Origin: Actinacidiphila epipremni
GTDB taxonomy: Bacteria > Actinomycetota > Actinomycetes > Streptomycetales > Streptomycetaceae
Direction of reading: 5' to 3'
Assembly: GCF_012034175.1 (NCBI RefSeq)
Contig: NZ_JAATEJ010000032.1
Coordinates: 1-64,000, forward strand
Length of the DNA: 64,000 nucleotides
Below the pieces are notes generated by a model. That model did no database searches, was not told the origin of the DNA, and saw nothing but the letters and a program-made list of their open reading frames with translations. The position numbers were made by a program, and so were the translations under genes. Within the stretch, counting starts at the first letter, position 1. The number at the start of each line of letters is the position of its first letter. Shown here piece after piece: positions 32,573 to 41,469 of the stretch.

Positions 32573-33598
32573 TCATTCGTCGTCGTCGAGCTTGGTGCCG
32601 GTGTCGAGGAACAGGAACTCGTCGGGGTCGATCCGCCGGTTCCGCGCCGCGCGCAGCGCGACCTGTTGCAGCAGCGCCGCGACGAAGACCGGGACCTCCA
32701 GCGGGCTGTGCGCCTCGATCGGCACGACGAGCGTGCGCCGGCCGTGCGCGACGGGTGGGCCGGTGCGCAGTTCGACGACGCGGCGGCCGAGCGAGCCGAG
32801 CGCCCGGACGATCTGCCCGTCGTCGGGTCCGTCGAGGACGATGTGCAGCGTGGAGGTGCGGGTGGACTCCATGAGGCCGTGCAGATACTGCCGGGTCTCG
32901 AAGGACGCCGCCGGCACCCGGGTGACCTCGCGCAGCAGCAGCGCCCCGCTCTCGGCGGCGCCGTACTGCTCGGCCGGCGCCACCAGGTCGATGACCTCGG
33001 TGGCCGTCAGGCCCTCGGCGATCTGCTCGGCCTGCGCGGAGGTCATGGCGCGGAAGGCGTCCAGCCGCTCGCCCAGGCTCGCCCAGGACGCGGCGGGCGC
33101 GCCGTCGGTCCAGGTCTCGGCGAGCATGGCGACGGCCATGGCGGAGGCGGTGAAGCCGATCGTGGAGGCGAGGCTGTCGGGCAGGTGGCCGAGGGTGAGC
33201 ACGCAGTCCCCGGCGGCGGCCATCGGCGAGTCGGTGACGTTGACGACGGCGAGCCGGCGGCCGGGGGCGGCCCGCATGACGTCCACGGTCTCCCGGCTGC
33301 GGCCGGACTGGGACAGCGCGACCAAGGTGGTGTGCCGGTCGAGCGGGCCCGCCTCGGAGGCGTTGACCCGGGTGGCGGGGATGCCGTGTGCCGTCAGGTG
33401 GGCGGCCGGCCCGGCCAGCGCGGCCAGGCTCGCGCCGATGCCGACGAGGGTGACGTGGCCGGGCCGGCCGATGGCCTGCGCGGCGGCCAGGACCCGTTCG
33501 CGCAGCACCGGGGCGATCTCGGTGAGGCGGCCGGCCTGGTCCCGCACGCCCTCGTCGAAGGGGACGAACCCCTGGCGCAGAAACGCGTTGACGCTCAT
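32573..33598 (-). CDS. SIS domain protein (amino-sugar phosphate isomerase/deaminase type)
   Basis: A 341-residue double-SIS protein. The first SIS domain has VTLVGIGASLAALAGPAAHL and the sugar-phosphate loop ALSQSGRSRETVDVM. The second is in the C-terminal half (YGAAESGALLLREVTRVPAASFETRQYLHG, LHIVLDGPDD). Such proteins act as GlcN-6-P deaminases/isomerases (AgaS- or GlmS-like). Here it would turn the NagA product into fructose-6-P. It overlaps the permease stop by four bases and ends the ABC operon. A gap of 129 bp separates it from the GntR gene. Confidence 0.85.
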   Translation of the reverse strand: MSVNAFLRQGFVPFDEGVRDQAGRLTEIAPVLRERVLAAAQAIGRPGHVTLVGIGASLAALAGPAAHLTAHGIPATRVNASEAGPLDRHTTLVALSQSGRSRETVDVMRAAPGRRLAVVNVTDSPMAAAGDCVLTLGHLPDSLASTIGFTASAMAVAMLAETWTDGAPAASWASLGERLDAFRAMTSAQAEQIAEGLTATEVIDLVAPAEQYGAAESGALLLREVTRVPAASFETRQYLHGLMESTRTSTLHIVLDGPDDGQIVRALGSLGRRVVELRTGPPVAHGRRTLVVPIEAHSPLEVPVFVAALLQQVALRAARNRRIDPDEFLFLDTGTKLDDDE

Positions 33599-34836
33599 CG
33601 GCCGCTTGCCGCCCTTCCTCGTCGCGCCAGGGAGTCGATCACGACGGCGGCGACGAGTACGGCACCGGTGATCACGTACTTGACCGCGGAGGTCTGGTTG
33701 AGCAGGTCCATGCCGTTGGAGACCGCGCCGATGACGAGCATGCCGAGCAGCGCGGAGTAGGCGCTGCCGCGACCGCCGAACAGGCTGGTGCCGCCGATGA
33801 CCGCCGCGGCGATCGCGTTGAGCAGGATGTCGCTGCCGCCGCTGGCCTGGTTGACGGCGAACAGCCGGGAGGCGGCGAGCACCCCGCCGAAGGCGGCCAG
33901 CGAGGAGGCGATGGTGAAGGCGATGACCTTGACGGTGCCGACCTGGATGCCGGCCCGGCGGGCCGCCTCGGCGTTGCCGCCGACGGCGAACAGCTTGCGG
34001 CCGAAGGTCGTGCCGCGCAGCAGGACGTCCACCGCGACGACGAGGCCGACGAAGATGAGCAGCGACAGCGGGATGCCGTGCCACCGGGAGAAGACGACCG
34101 TGGCCGCGAGGATCACCGCGGTCACCGCCCCGTCGCGTACCAGGTCGCCGGTGAACGGCCGTACGGCCAGGCCGCGTTCGCGGCGCCACCGGGCGGTGAG
34201 GCAGGTCCTGCCGACGGCCGCGGACGCGTACACGGCGGCGATGACGTAGCCGATCCACGACTGGAGGGTGGTGTTGGCGAGCGAGGCGATCGTGCCGTCG
34301 TAGGGGATGTTGATCGTGCCGTGGTTGCCGAGTACGAGCAGTTGGCCGCCCTGCCAGGCGAGCAGGCCGCCCAGGGTCAGGACGAACGACGGGACGCCGA
34401 GCTTGGTGAAGATCATGCCGTGGAAGAGGCCGATCGCGGCGCCGAAGACCACGGCCACGACGATCGCGAGGACCGGTGGCCAGCCGTGGTTGATGGTCAG
34501 CACGACCATCGCGGCCGATGTGATGCCGCTGACCGACCCGGCCGACAGGTCGATCTCGCCGATGACCAGGACGAAGACGATGCCGAGCGCGATGACGCCG
34601 GTGGAGGCGATCTGCAGGCTCAGGTTGGACAGGTTCTGCGGCGACAGGAAGCGGCCGTTGGCGATCTGGAAGATCACCGAGATGACGACGAGGCCGAGGA
34701 TGACGGGCAGCGGCCCGAGGTCGCCGGTGCGCAGGCGCTGGACGCGCTCGCGTATCCAGTTCCCGGTGTCCGGTGGTGGTGTGCCGGCGGTCGCGCGAGC
34801 GGGTCCGACGGGGCCGGTGGCGGTGTGGGTGGTCAC
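33595..34836 (-). CDS. Sugar ABC transporter permease (CUT2/XylH-like)
   Basis: A 413-residue inner-membrane permease with about ten hydrophobic helices, for example LPVILGLVVISVIFQIANG, TGVIALGIVFVLVIGEIDLSAG and the EAA-like GGNAEAARRAGI before the last TMs. The GEIDLSAG and GLFHGM motifs mark the monosaccharide CUT2 family. The start is GTG 34836, overlapping the ATPase stop in a GTGA junction. Confidence 0.92.
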   Translation of the reverse strand: MTTHTATGPVGPARATAGTPPPDTGNWIRERVQRLRTGDLGPLPVILGLVVISVIFQIANGRFLSPQNLSNLSLQIASTGVIALGIVFVLVIGEIDLSAGSVSGITSAAMVVLTINHGWPPVLAIVVAVVFGAAIGLFHGMIFTKLGVPSFVLTLGGLLAWQGGQLLVLGNHGTINIPYDGTIASLANTTLQSWIGYVIAAVYASAAVGRTCLTARWRRERGLAVRPFTGDLVRDGAVTAVILAATVVFSRWHGIPLSLLIFVGLVVAVDVLLRGTTFGRKLFAVGGNAEAARRAGIQVGTVKVIAFTIASSLAAFGGVLAASRLFAVNQASGGSDILLNAIAAAVIGGTSLFGGRGSAYSALLGMLVIGAVSNGMDLLNQTSAVKYVITGAVLVAAVVIDSLARRGRAASGR

Positions 34837-35651
34837 GGTCGTCCTTCCTCGGCCCGGTCGCGGCGCAGCTTGCGGCGCTTGTGGGCACTGCTGTCGGCGA
34901 CGCCGGTGATGGCGGCGACGACCTGTTCCTCGGTGGTCCCCTCGACGGGGAACTCGGCGACGCTGCGGCCCAGCCGCAGGCAGACGATGCGGTCGGCCAC
35001 GTCGAAGACGTCGGCGAGGTTGTGGCTGACCATCAGGACCGCGTGGCCCTCGGCGCGCAGCCGCTCGATGAGTTCGAGCACCTCGGCGGTCTGCTCGACG
35101 CCGAGGGCCGCGGTGGGTTCGTCGAGGATGACCAGCCGCGGGTCGCCGAGCAGCGACCGGGCGATGGCGACGGACTGGCGCTGGCCGCCCGACAGCGACG
35201 ACACCGGGGCGCGCAGGTCCTTGATCCGCACCGACAGCCGCTTGAGCAGCCCGACGGCGACCTCCTCCATGTCGAGCGCGCTGAGGAAGCCCCCGTGGTG
35301 CTTCTCGCGGCCGAGGAAGAGGTTCGCGACGATGTCCAGGTTGTCGCACAGGGCGAGGTCCTGGTAGACGGTCGCGATGCCGAGGCGGGTGGAGTCGACG
35401 GGCCGGCGCGGCGAGACCTGCTCGCCGCCGAACCTCATGGTGCCGCCGTCGCGGGGGTGGGCCCCGGCGATCGTCTTGATGAGGGTGGACTTCCCGGCGC
35501 CGTTGTCGCCGACGAGCGCGACGACCTCTCCCGCGGCGACGGTCATGCTCACGCCGCCGAGTGCCTTCACGGCGCCGAAGCTCTTGGTGATGCCCTCCAG
35601 CTGGAGCACGGGGGGCGGGCCCTGTCCGGCCCGCTGCGCGGTCGACGTCAT
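34833..35651 (-). CDS. Sugar ABC transporter ATP-binding protein
   Basis: A 272-residue single-domain ATPase that powers the CUT2 importer. Walker A is GDNGAGKST, the Q-loop is VYQDLALCDN, the signature is LSGGQRQSVAIARS and Walker B is LVILDEPTAAL. Many CUT2 ATPases are fused doubles of about 500 residues; this one is a single module. It is coupled to the ROK gene upstream and the permease downstream. Confidence 0.92.
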   Translation of the reverse strand: MTSTAQRAGQGPPPVLQLEGITKSFGAVKALGGVSMTVAAGEVVALVGDNGAGKSTLIKTIAGAHPRDGGTMRFGGEQVSPRRPVDSTRLGIATVYQDLALCDNLDIVANLFLGREKHHGGFLSALDMEEVAVGLLKRLSVRIKDLRAPVSSLSGGQRQSVAIARSLLGDPRLVILDEPTAALGVEQTAEVLELIERLRAEGHAVLMVSHNLADVFDVADRIVCLRLGRSVAEFPVEGTTEEQVVAAITGVADSSAHKRRKLRRDRAEEGRP

Positions 35652-36637
35652 TGGCCGGTTCCTTTCGTACGGGGGTGGTCCGCGGCGGCGGCGACGGCGG
35701 CGGGCCGGGCGAGGTGCCAGGCAGCCGCGCCGGCCAGGCCCGCGTCGTCACCGCATGCGGCGGCGGACACCTCGACGTCCCAGGAGACGTGCGAGACGGG
35801 GGTGTCGCGGATCCGGCGGCCCAGTTCCCGCAGCAGCGGCTCACCCGCGGCGCGGGCGAGGCCGCCGCCCACGACCAGCACGTCGGGCGAGACGACATGG
35901 CACAGCAGGATCGCGGCGGCAGCCGCCGCGTCGGCGATGTCGGCGAGGGCGCCCGCGGCCAGGTCGCGCGTGTGCCGGACCTGGTCGTCGCTGCCGGTCG
36001 CGGCGGCCAGCTCGGTCAGGACGCGGTAGTCGGCGTCCTGGCCGAGCGCCCGCGCGGCGCGGCTCACCCGCTGCCCCGAGCCGAGGTCCTCGATCATCGG
36101 GCGTCCGGCGCCGAGCAGGTGCAGGAAGCCGATCTGGAAGCCGGTCACCCGCCCGGACAGCACCCGGCCGTCGCTGACGACCGCCGCGCCGATGCCGGTG
36201 GACAGCGTGAGGTAGGCGGTGGTGCCGGCCGGGCTTCCGGCGCCGTAGTACGTCTCGCCGACCGCGGCGAGTTCGGCGTCGCCGGCGAGCTCGACGGCCA
36301 GCCCGCCGGCCTCGGCCAGGTGGGCGGCCGACAGCCGGCCGAGGTCGGTGGCGGGCAGGTTGCGCGCGACGTGCAGCCGGCCCTCGACGTGGTCCACCCG
36401 TCCCGGCAGCCCGACGACCGCGCGGACGGCTCCGGTGCCCGCCGCGGTCCGGGCCATCAGGGCGGCGACCTGCTCGTGGACCGCGCCGTGCCGTACCGGC
36501 TCCCGCAGCCGGGCGGTCACGGTGCCGCCGGGACCGACGAGGGCGGCGCGGACGCTGGTGCCGCCCACGTCGACCGCGACGACCTGCGGTGCGTCACTGC
36601 TGGGGGAGGTGCCGGGGGAGGCGCTGGGGGAGGCCAT
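35648..36637 (-). CDS. ROK family sugar kinase
   Basis: A 329-residue ASKHA kinase. The N-terminal phosphate loop is VVAVDVGGTSVRAALVGPGG. The second nucleotide motif is LTLSTGIGAAVVSDG, and VLVVGGGLARAAG lies late in the protein. The residues around GFLHLLGAGRPMIEDLGSGQRVSRAA stand where ROK proteins usually bind zinc with CxCGxxGC, and those cysteines are absent. It would phosphorylate the imported amino sugar (ManNAc or GlcNAc) at O6. It overlaps the ATPase start by four bases. Confidence 0.88.
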   Translation of the reverse strand: MASPSASPGTSPSSDAPQVVAVDVGGTSVRAALVGPGGTVTARLREPVRHGAVHEQVAALMARTAAGTGAVRAVVGLPGRVDHVEGRLHVARNLPATDLGRLSAAHLAEAGGLAVELAGDAELAAVGETYYGAGSPAGTTAYLTLSTGIGAAVVSDGRVLSGRVTGFQIGFLHLLGAGRPMIEDLGSGQRVSRAARALGQDADYRVLTELAAATGSDDQVRHTRDLAAGALADIADAAAAAAILLCHVVSPDVLVVGGGLARAAGEPLLRELGRRIRDTPVSHVSWDVEVSAAACGDDAGLAGAAAWHLARPAAVAAAADHPRTKGTGQ

Positions 36638-37777
36638 TCAGCGCAGTCCCGCCGTGGCGCACGCCTTGGCGTAGTCGGCCGTGCAGATCTGGGCGACGGT
36701 GAGATAGCCGCTGTCGAGCAGCTTCTCCTTCATGTTGTCCATCGTCACGGCGATGGACTCCAGCAGGTAGGCGGGCACCTTGTGGGCGCCGTCGTCGATC
36801 GTGCCGTTGAGCAGCTCGCCGGAGGGCTGCTTGCCGGTGGCGAGGGCGGCGGCGGCCTTGGCGCCGATCTGCGCCTCGGTCTCGACCGGCAGGTACGTGC
36901 TCTCGTAGAGGTCGCCCGCGACCATGTTCTGGATGGCGTCGAGCTGGGTGTCCAGGCCGGTGACGGACGGCATCGGCGTGACGCCCGCGCTCTTGAGGGC
37001 CGCGATGACGCCGGTGGCCATGCCGTCGTTGCCCGCGTAGACCCCGGCGATGTTGGCGGCGCCGAGCTTGGTGATGGCCTGCTGCATCTGGTTCTGCGCG
37101 TTGGCGGCCGACCACCCCTTCGTGTCGTACTCGGCGGCGACGGTGAAGTCGGAGGAGTCGATGACGCCGTGGGCGCCGTCCTTCTCCGGCTTGGCGCCGG
37201 AGTCGACGGGGTCGCCGTTCATCATGACGACGTTGCCGGTGGTCCTGCCGTCCTTCTTGAGCTTGTCGAGCAGCGACTGCATGCCCACGGCGCCCTGCTG
37301 GACGTTGTCGAACTTCACGCCGTAGTCGACGCCGGCGTTGTAGATGACCCGGTCGTAGCTCATGACCTTCACGCCCTGGCGGCGGGCGCCGGCGACGACG
37401 GCCCCGGCGGCGTTGGAGTCCACCGGGTCGATGACCAGCACGCTCGCGCCCTCGGTGAGGGCGGACTCGGTCTGGCTGAGCTGCTTGTTGGCGTCCCCGG
37501 CGGCGTTGTAGTAGCGCAGCTCGCACTGGGGGCAGCTCTCGGCGAGCTGCTTTTCGAACGTGGGCTTGTCGCGCGCCTCGTAGCGGGCGGTCGCGTTCTC
37601 CGGGAGGAGCAGCGCGACGATCGGGTGCTGCGCGGACTTGCCGGAGCCGTTGTCGCCGGCCGAGCCAGGTGACGCGTCGTTTCCGTTCGACGCGCACGCG
37701 GACAGCAGGAGCGCTCCGGCGACCGCGACGCCGAGGGCGGCTGTGCGTCTGCGGCCGGAAAGGGAAGATATGTTCAT
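36638..37777 (-). CDS. Sugar ABC transporter substrate-binding lipoprotein
   Basis: A 379-residue periplasmic-type binding protein anchored as a lipoprotein. The lipobox is LLLSACAS after a basic RRRTAALGVAVAGA signal. The type I fold shows YNAAGDANKQLSQTESALTEGASVLVIDPVDSNAA and GVYAGNDGMATGVIAALKSAG, near the XylF/RbsB subfamily. It begins the transport operon, and its stop and the ROK start are next to each other. The upstream region holds GACCACTGGT operator-like repeats. Confidence 0.92.
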   Translation of the reverse strand: MNISSLSGRRRTAALGVAVAGALLLSACASNGNDASPGSAGDNGSGKSAQHPIVALLLPENATARYEARDKPTFEKQLAESCPQCELRYYNAAGDANKQLSQTESALTEGASVLVIDPVDSNAAGAVVAGARRQGVKVMSYDRVIYNAGVDYGVKFDNVQQGAVGMQSLLDKLKKDGRTTGNVVMMNGDPVDSGAKPEKDGAHGVIDSSDFTVAAEYDTKGWSAANAQNQMQQAITKLGAANIAGVYAGNDGMATGVIAALKSAGVTPMPSVTGLDTQLDAIQNMVAGDLYESTYLPVETEAQIGAKAAAALATGKQPSGELLNGTIDDGAHKVPAYLLESIAVTMDNMKEKLLDSGYLTVAQICTADYAKACATAGLR

Positions 37778-37842
37778 ACGAGTTCGTCCACCTCTGTGCC
37801 GTTTAGAGCGGGGTGAGGTGAACCACGCTAGAAGCGGGTGCA

Positions 37843-38025
37843 ACCAGTGGTCAACCCTTTGGTATCACAGCTCGGTAACCGTAGTAGACCACTGGTATTA
37901 TTCAGCGCCTGGCCAGCGCATCTTCCGCCACCGCAGGGGCAGTCGGGGCAACAGAAGACCCCCGGGGCCGCACGGGGAGGCGCCGGGGGTCGGCAGGGCT
38001 CGGTTATCTGGTCCGAACCAGTGGT
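37843..38025. promoter_or_regulatory. Three GACCACTGGT-type operator sites
   Basis: ACCAGTGGT at 37843-37851, ACCACTGGT at 37888-37896 and ACCAGTGGT at 38017-38025 all read GACCACTGGT in one orientation or the other. The first two lie 66-120 bp before the binding-protein gene start, a likely operator region. They contain the TGGTC/GACCA words of GntR-type dre sites of the DasR/NagR family, but not the full dre palindrome. Confidence 0.6.
37957..37991 (-). terminator. Hairpin after nnr
   Basis: GACCCCCGG at 37957-37965 pairs with CCGGGGGTC at 37983-37991 around a 17-nt loop, about 65 bp past the nnr stop. It could stop nnr transcription before it enters the sugar operon. Confidence 0.6.
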
Positions 38026-38055
38026 CTCATAGCGGGGCAGGCGCCACCGGACGGT

Positions 38056-39492
38056 TCACCCGCCGCACACGTTGCGCCACGCCTCCGGGATCGACTCCGC
38101 CACATCCATCGCCGCCAGCGGACCCTCCGTCAGGCGGGCGGCGAGGCCGTGGAGATAGCCGGCGGCTGAGGCGGCGTCACGGGCCGGAAGGCGGGCAGCC
38201 AGCAGGGAGCCGGTCAGGCCGGACAGGACGTCGCCGCTGCCCGCGGTGGCGAGCCACGCGGTGCCCGTCGGGTTGACGCGGACCGGGACGGCCGGGTCCG
38301 GGGCCGCCACCAGCGTCGTAGAACCCTTCAGCAGCACCGTCGCGCCGAAGAGTTCCGCCAGGTCGCGCACCGCCGTCAGCCGCGACGCCTCGACCTCCTC
38401 GCGCGCGCGGCCCAGCAGCGCCGCGGCCTCGCCCGCATGCGGGGTGAGCACCGTCGCCGCCGTACGGGCCCGCACCGCGTCGCGGGACATCAGCCGCAGC
38501 CCGTCCGCGTCCACCAGCACCGGCACGTCCGCGGCCAGCACCTCCGCCACCGCGGTGCGGGCCCGCGCGTCGTCGCCCAGCCCCGGCCCGACCACCCACG
38601 CCTGCACCCGCCCCGCCTCGTGCGGCGAACCGCTCGACACCAGCGTCTCCGGATGCCGCGCCAGCACCGCGGGCCCCCCACCGCCGACATACCGTACGGC
38701 CCCGGCGCCGCCGCGCAGCGCCCCGGACACCGCGAGCACCGCCGCCCCTGGATACCGGTCCGAGCCCGCGACCACCCCGACGACCCCGCGCCGGTACTTG
38801 TCGCTCTCCCCCGACGGCCGCGGCAGCAGCCCCGCCAGGTCCGCGTGCTGCAACGCCTCGACCTCCGGCGCGCCCAGCTCCAGCCCGATGCCGACGAGCG
38901 TCACCGCACCGGCCAGCTCCGCCGCCGGGTCGATCAGCAGCCCCGGCTTGTACGTCCCGAACGTCACCGTGACGTCCGCCCGCACCGCCTCGCCGGCCAC
39001 CTCACCCGTATCCGCGTCCACCCCGCTCGGCAGGTCGACGGCGACGACCGCCCCGCCGCCCGCCCGCGCCGCCCGCATCAACTCCGCGGCCTCCGCCCGC
39101 AGGCCGCCCTTGCCGCCGATCCCGACGATGCCGTCGTAGACCAGGTCCGCCCGCGCCACGACCGCGGCGCCCTCCGCCGCCCCCACGGCCCGCCCGCCGG
39201 CGTCCAGCAGCGCCCGCAGCCCCGCCGCGTGCGCCCGCTCCGGCGCCAGCAGCACCGCGGTCACCCCGGCACCCCGCCGGGCCAGCCGCGCCCCGGCGTA
39301 CAGCGCGTCACCCCCGTTGCTGCCGCTCCCGGCCACCACCGCGACCCGCCGCCCGTACACCCGCCCCAGCACCCGCGCCCCGACCACCGCGAGCCCCGCC
39401 GCCGCGCGCTGCATCAGCGCACCCTCGGGCAGCCGCGCCATGAGCGCGCCCTCCGCGTCCCGCACGGCCTGCACCGTATGCGCGTACCTCAT
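38056..39492 (-). CDS. nnr: Bifunctional NAD(P)H-hydrate epimerase/dehydratase
   Basis: A 478-residue metabolite-repair enzyme. The N-terminal YjeF_N (epimerase) domain has VAVVAGSGSNGGDALYAGARLARRG. The C-terminal ADP-dependent dehydratase domain has GVVGVVAGSDRYPGAAVLAVSGALRGGAGAV and the late NPTGTAWLATAGSGDVLSG (GTGD-type site). It repairs hydrated NAD(P)H. It precedes acpS in the opposite order to transcription, as in other Streptomyces. Confidence 0.94.
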   Translation of the reverse strand: MRYAHTVQAVRDAEGALMARLPEGALMQRAAAGLAVVGARVLGRVYGRRVAVVAGSGSNGGDALYAGARLARRGAGVTAVLLAPERAHAAGLRALLDAGGRAVGAAEGAAVVARADLVYDGIVGIGGKGGLRAEAAELMRAARAGGGAVVAVDLPSGVDADTGEVAGEAVRADVTVTFGTYKPGLLIDPAAELAGAVTLVGIGLELGAPEVEALQHADLAGLLPRPSGESDKYRRGVVGVVAGSDRYPGAAVLAVSGALRGGAGAVRYVGGGGPAVLARHPETLVSSGSPHEAGRVQAWVVGPGLGDDARARTAVAEVLAADVPVLVDADGLRLMSRDAVRARTAATVLTPHAGEAAALLGRAREEVEASRLTAVRDLAELFGATVLLKGSTTLVAAPDPAVPVRVNPTGTAWLATAGSGDVLSGLTGSLLAARLPARDAASAAGYLHGLAARLTEGPLAAMDVAESIPEAWRNVCGG

Positions 39493-39557
39493 CGCGAAAC
39501 CCTCCCGTCAGCCCTCCCCCGACGATACGTACGCGCTCCCCGCGCGGCACCCCGGGA

Positions 39558-39929
39558 TCACCCCTCGGCGATCACCACGGCGGACGCGACCCCCGCGTCA
39601 TGGCTCAACGACAGGTGCCAGTGCCTGACCCCCAACTCCGCCGCCCGCGCGGCGACCGTCCCCCTGACGACGAGCCTCGGCTGCCCCGACTCCTCCGCAA
39701 CAACCTCGGCGTCCAGCCACTTCAACCCGGCCGGCGCACCCAGCGCCTTGGCCAGCGCCTCCTTCGCGGCGAACCGCGCGGCGAGCGACGCGACCCCCCG
39801 CTCCTCCCCCGAGGCCAACCGCCGCTCCCCCTCCCCGAACAGCCGCTCCGCCATCCCGGGGGTCCGCTCCAACGCCGCGGCGAACCGCTCGATCTCGGCG
39901 ACGTCGATCCCGACCCCGATGATGCCCAT
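39558..39929 (-). CDS. acpS: Holo-[acyl-carrier-protein] synthase
   Basis: A 123-residue phosphopantetheinyl transferase of the AcpS type. It opens MGIIGVGIDVAEIERFAAALER, then LAARFAAKEALAKALG (Mg- and CoA-binding glutamate), and ends HLSLSHDAGVASAVVIAEG. It activates the fatty-acid ACP. It lies upstream of nnr on the minus strand. From 39930 to 40402 (473 bp) I see no gene, only the 20-bp tandem array starting at 40251. Confidence 0.95.
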   Translation of the reverse strand: MGIIGVGIDVAEIERFAAALERTPGMAERLFGEGERRLASGEERGVASLAARFAAKEALAKALGAPAGLKWLDAEVVAEESGQPRLVVRGTVAARAAELGVRHWHLSLSHDAGVASAVVIAEG

Positions 39930-40250
39930 GCCGCCCACCCTATGCGCCGCACCTACGCCGCGGCGTGCTCCCCACCCATGCAGGCAGGAGCCCGTGTGCG
40001 CCCCTTCCCCGCCATCGGCGGCTATCCGCCCACGCAGGCAAGGCACCTACGAACACCTGCGCGGCAGCGACGATCAAGCGGCCCCACCACCAGCCACAGC
40101 ACCGAGGGTCGCCAGCCCAAGGCCGGCAACAACACCGACGGGCCCCAGCCCACGGCGGCCGGCGGCGGCATCGACACTGGCCACCACCAACCGCGGCACC
40201 CACAGGCACCCGCCCACCGACAACAACCCCAGCACAAGGCCGACACCCCG

Positions 40251-40410
40251 CGACCGAGAAAGTCAACCCTCGACGGAGACAGCCAGCCAGCCACCAAGAC
40301 AGTCGACCCGCTACCGATGCAGACAACCGGCCACCGGGACAGTCAGCCGACCACCGGAACGGTCAACCCACCCCCGGAACGGTCACCCCACCACCAGGAC
40401 AGTCACCCCA
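40251..40410. repeat. 20-bp tandem repeat, eight copies
   Basis: Eight consecutive 20-mers in register, with consensus CCACCGGGACAGTCAACCCA. Copies five to eight are the best conserved. A ninth partial unit begins at 40411, and the array runs into the end of the GlxA-type regulator gene (stop at 40403). The first copies are diverged, which suggests expansion from the 3' side. Its role is unknown. Confidence 0.9.
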
Positions 40411-41425
40411 CCCCCGGGCCGAAGCGGCGGCGGTAGGCGGAGGGGGTGATGCCGGTGGCGCGGCGCATCAGCGTGCGGAGGTTTGCTGCTGTGCCCAGGC
40501 CGCTGTGGCGGGCGACGACCTCGAAGCGGGGTTCGCCGCGCTCGATGAGACGGCAGGCCAGGGACAGGCGTTCCGCCGTCAGCCAGGCCAGGGGGGTCGT
40601 GCCCAGTTGCGCTTGGAAGCGGCGGTGCAGAGTAGCCGGGCTGACCGAGGCGCGTGCGGCGAGGTCGGCGACGGTCAGCGGGGAGCCCAGCCGCTCCTGG
40701 GCCCAGGCCAGGACCGGGGCCAGGGACTCGTCCGGCACCTCGGGCATCGGGCGCTCGACGAACTGCCGCTGCCCTCCGTCACGGTGCGCGGCGAAGACCA
40801 GCCGCCGGCTCACCGCGTTGGCGATCTCCGCCCCGAAATCCCGCCGGACGACATGCAGCCCCAGGTCGAGCGCGGCGGCGCTCCCCGCCGCCGTGAGGAT
40901 GTCGCCGTCGTCCACGAACAGCACGTCCTCCTCCAGCCGCACCGCCGGGAAACGGGCCCGGAACGTATCCGCCCACTGCCAGTGCGCGGTGGCCCGGCGC
41001 CCGTCGAGCACCCCGGCCTCGGCCAGCGTGAAGGCCCCGCTGCAGAAGCCGACCAGCCGCGCCCCCCGCGCATGCGCCCGGCGCACCGCGTCCAGCACCT
41101 CGGCACGGCGCGGCACCTCCACGTCCGGCCGGTTCGGCACGATCACGGTGTCCGCCTCCTCGGCGGCCTCCAGCCCGGCGACCCCGGTCAGCGTGAAGAA
41201 CCCGTCCCGCATCAGGGTGCGCGGCTCCGGCGAGCAGAGCGCGAAATCGTACAGATCCCGCCCCACCTCCGGCCGCCGCAGCCCGAACACCTCCGTCGCG
41301 CAGCCCAGCTCGAAGGGGTTCGAGTTCTCGTCCACGATCACCACCACCCGGTGCACCGCACCACCACCGCCGCCACCACCGGCACCGGCACCGGCGCCAC
41401 CACCCTGCGAGGATTCTTTCGCCAT
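40403..41425 (-). CDS. GlxA-type (GATase1/AraC) transcriptional regulator
   Basis: A 340-residue regulator. The N-terminal DJ-1/PfpI (GATase1-like) domain has VVVIVDENSNPFELGCATEVFG and the conserved cysteine in LVGFCSGAFTLAEAGVLDGRRATAHW. The C-terminal AraC HTH is LTVADLAARASVSPATLHRRFQAQLGTTPLAWLTAERLSLACRLIERG. Residues 9-22 form a low-complexity Gly/Ala stretch. It diverges from the cupin gene with only 44 bp between, so it probably controls that gene. Confidence 0.92.
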   Translation of the reverse strand: MAKESSQGGGAGAGAGGGGGGGAVHRVVVIVDENSNPFELGCATEVFGLRRPEVGRDLYDFALCSPEPRTLMRDGFFTLTGVAGLEAAEEADTVIVPNRPDVEVPRRAEVLDAVRRAHARGARLVGFCSGAFTLAEAGVLDGRRATAHWQWADTFRARFPAVRLEEDVLFVDDGDILTAAGSAAALDLGLHVVRRDFGAEIANAVSRRLVFAAHRDGGQRQFVERPMPEVPDESLAPVLAWAQERLGSPLTVADLAARASVSPATLHRRFQAQLGTTPLAWLTAERLSLACRLIERGEPRFEVVARHSGLGTAANLRTLMRRATGITPSAYRRRFGPGVG

Positions 41426-41469
41426 ATGCGATTCCTAGCACTCACCCCGCCCCCACCGCACGTCCCAGG

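Noticed and set aside
40251..40410. Possible CRISPR array
   Set aside because: The 20-bp units are directly adjacent with no unique spacers, and no cas genes are present.
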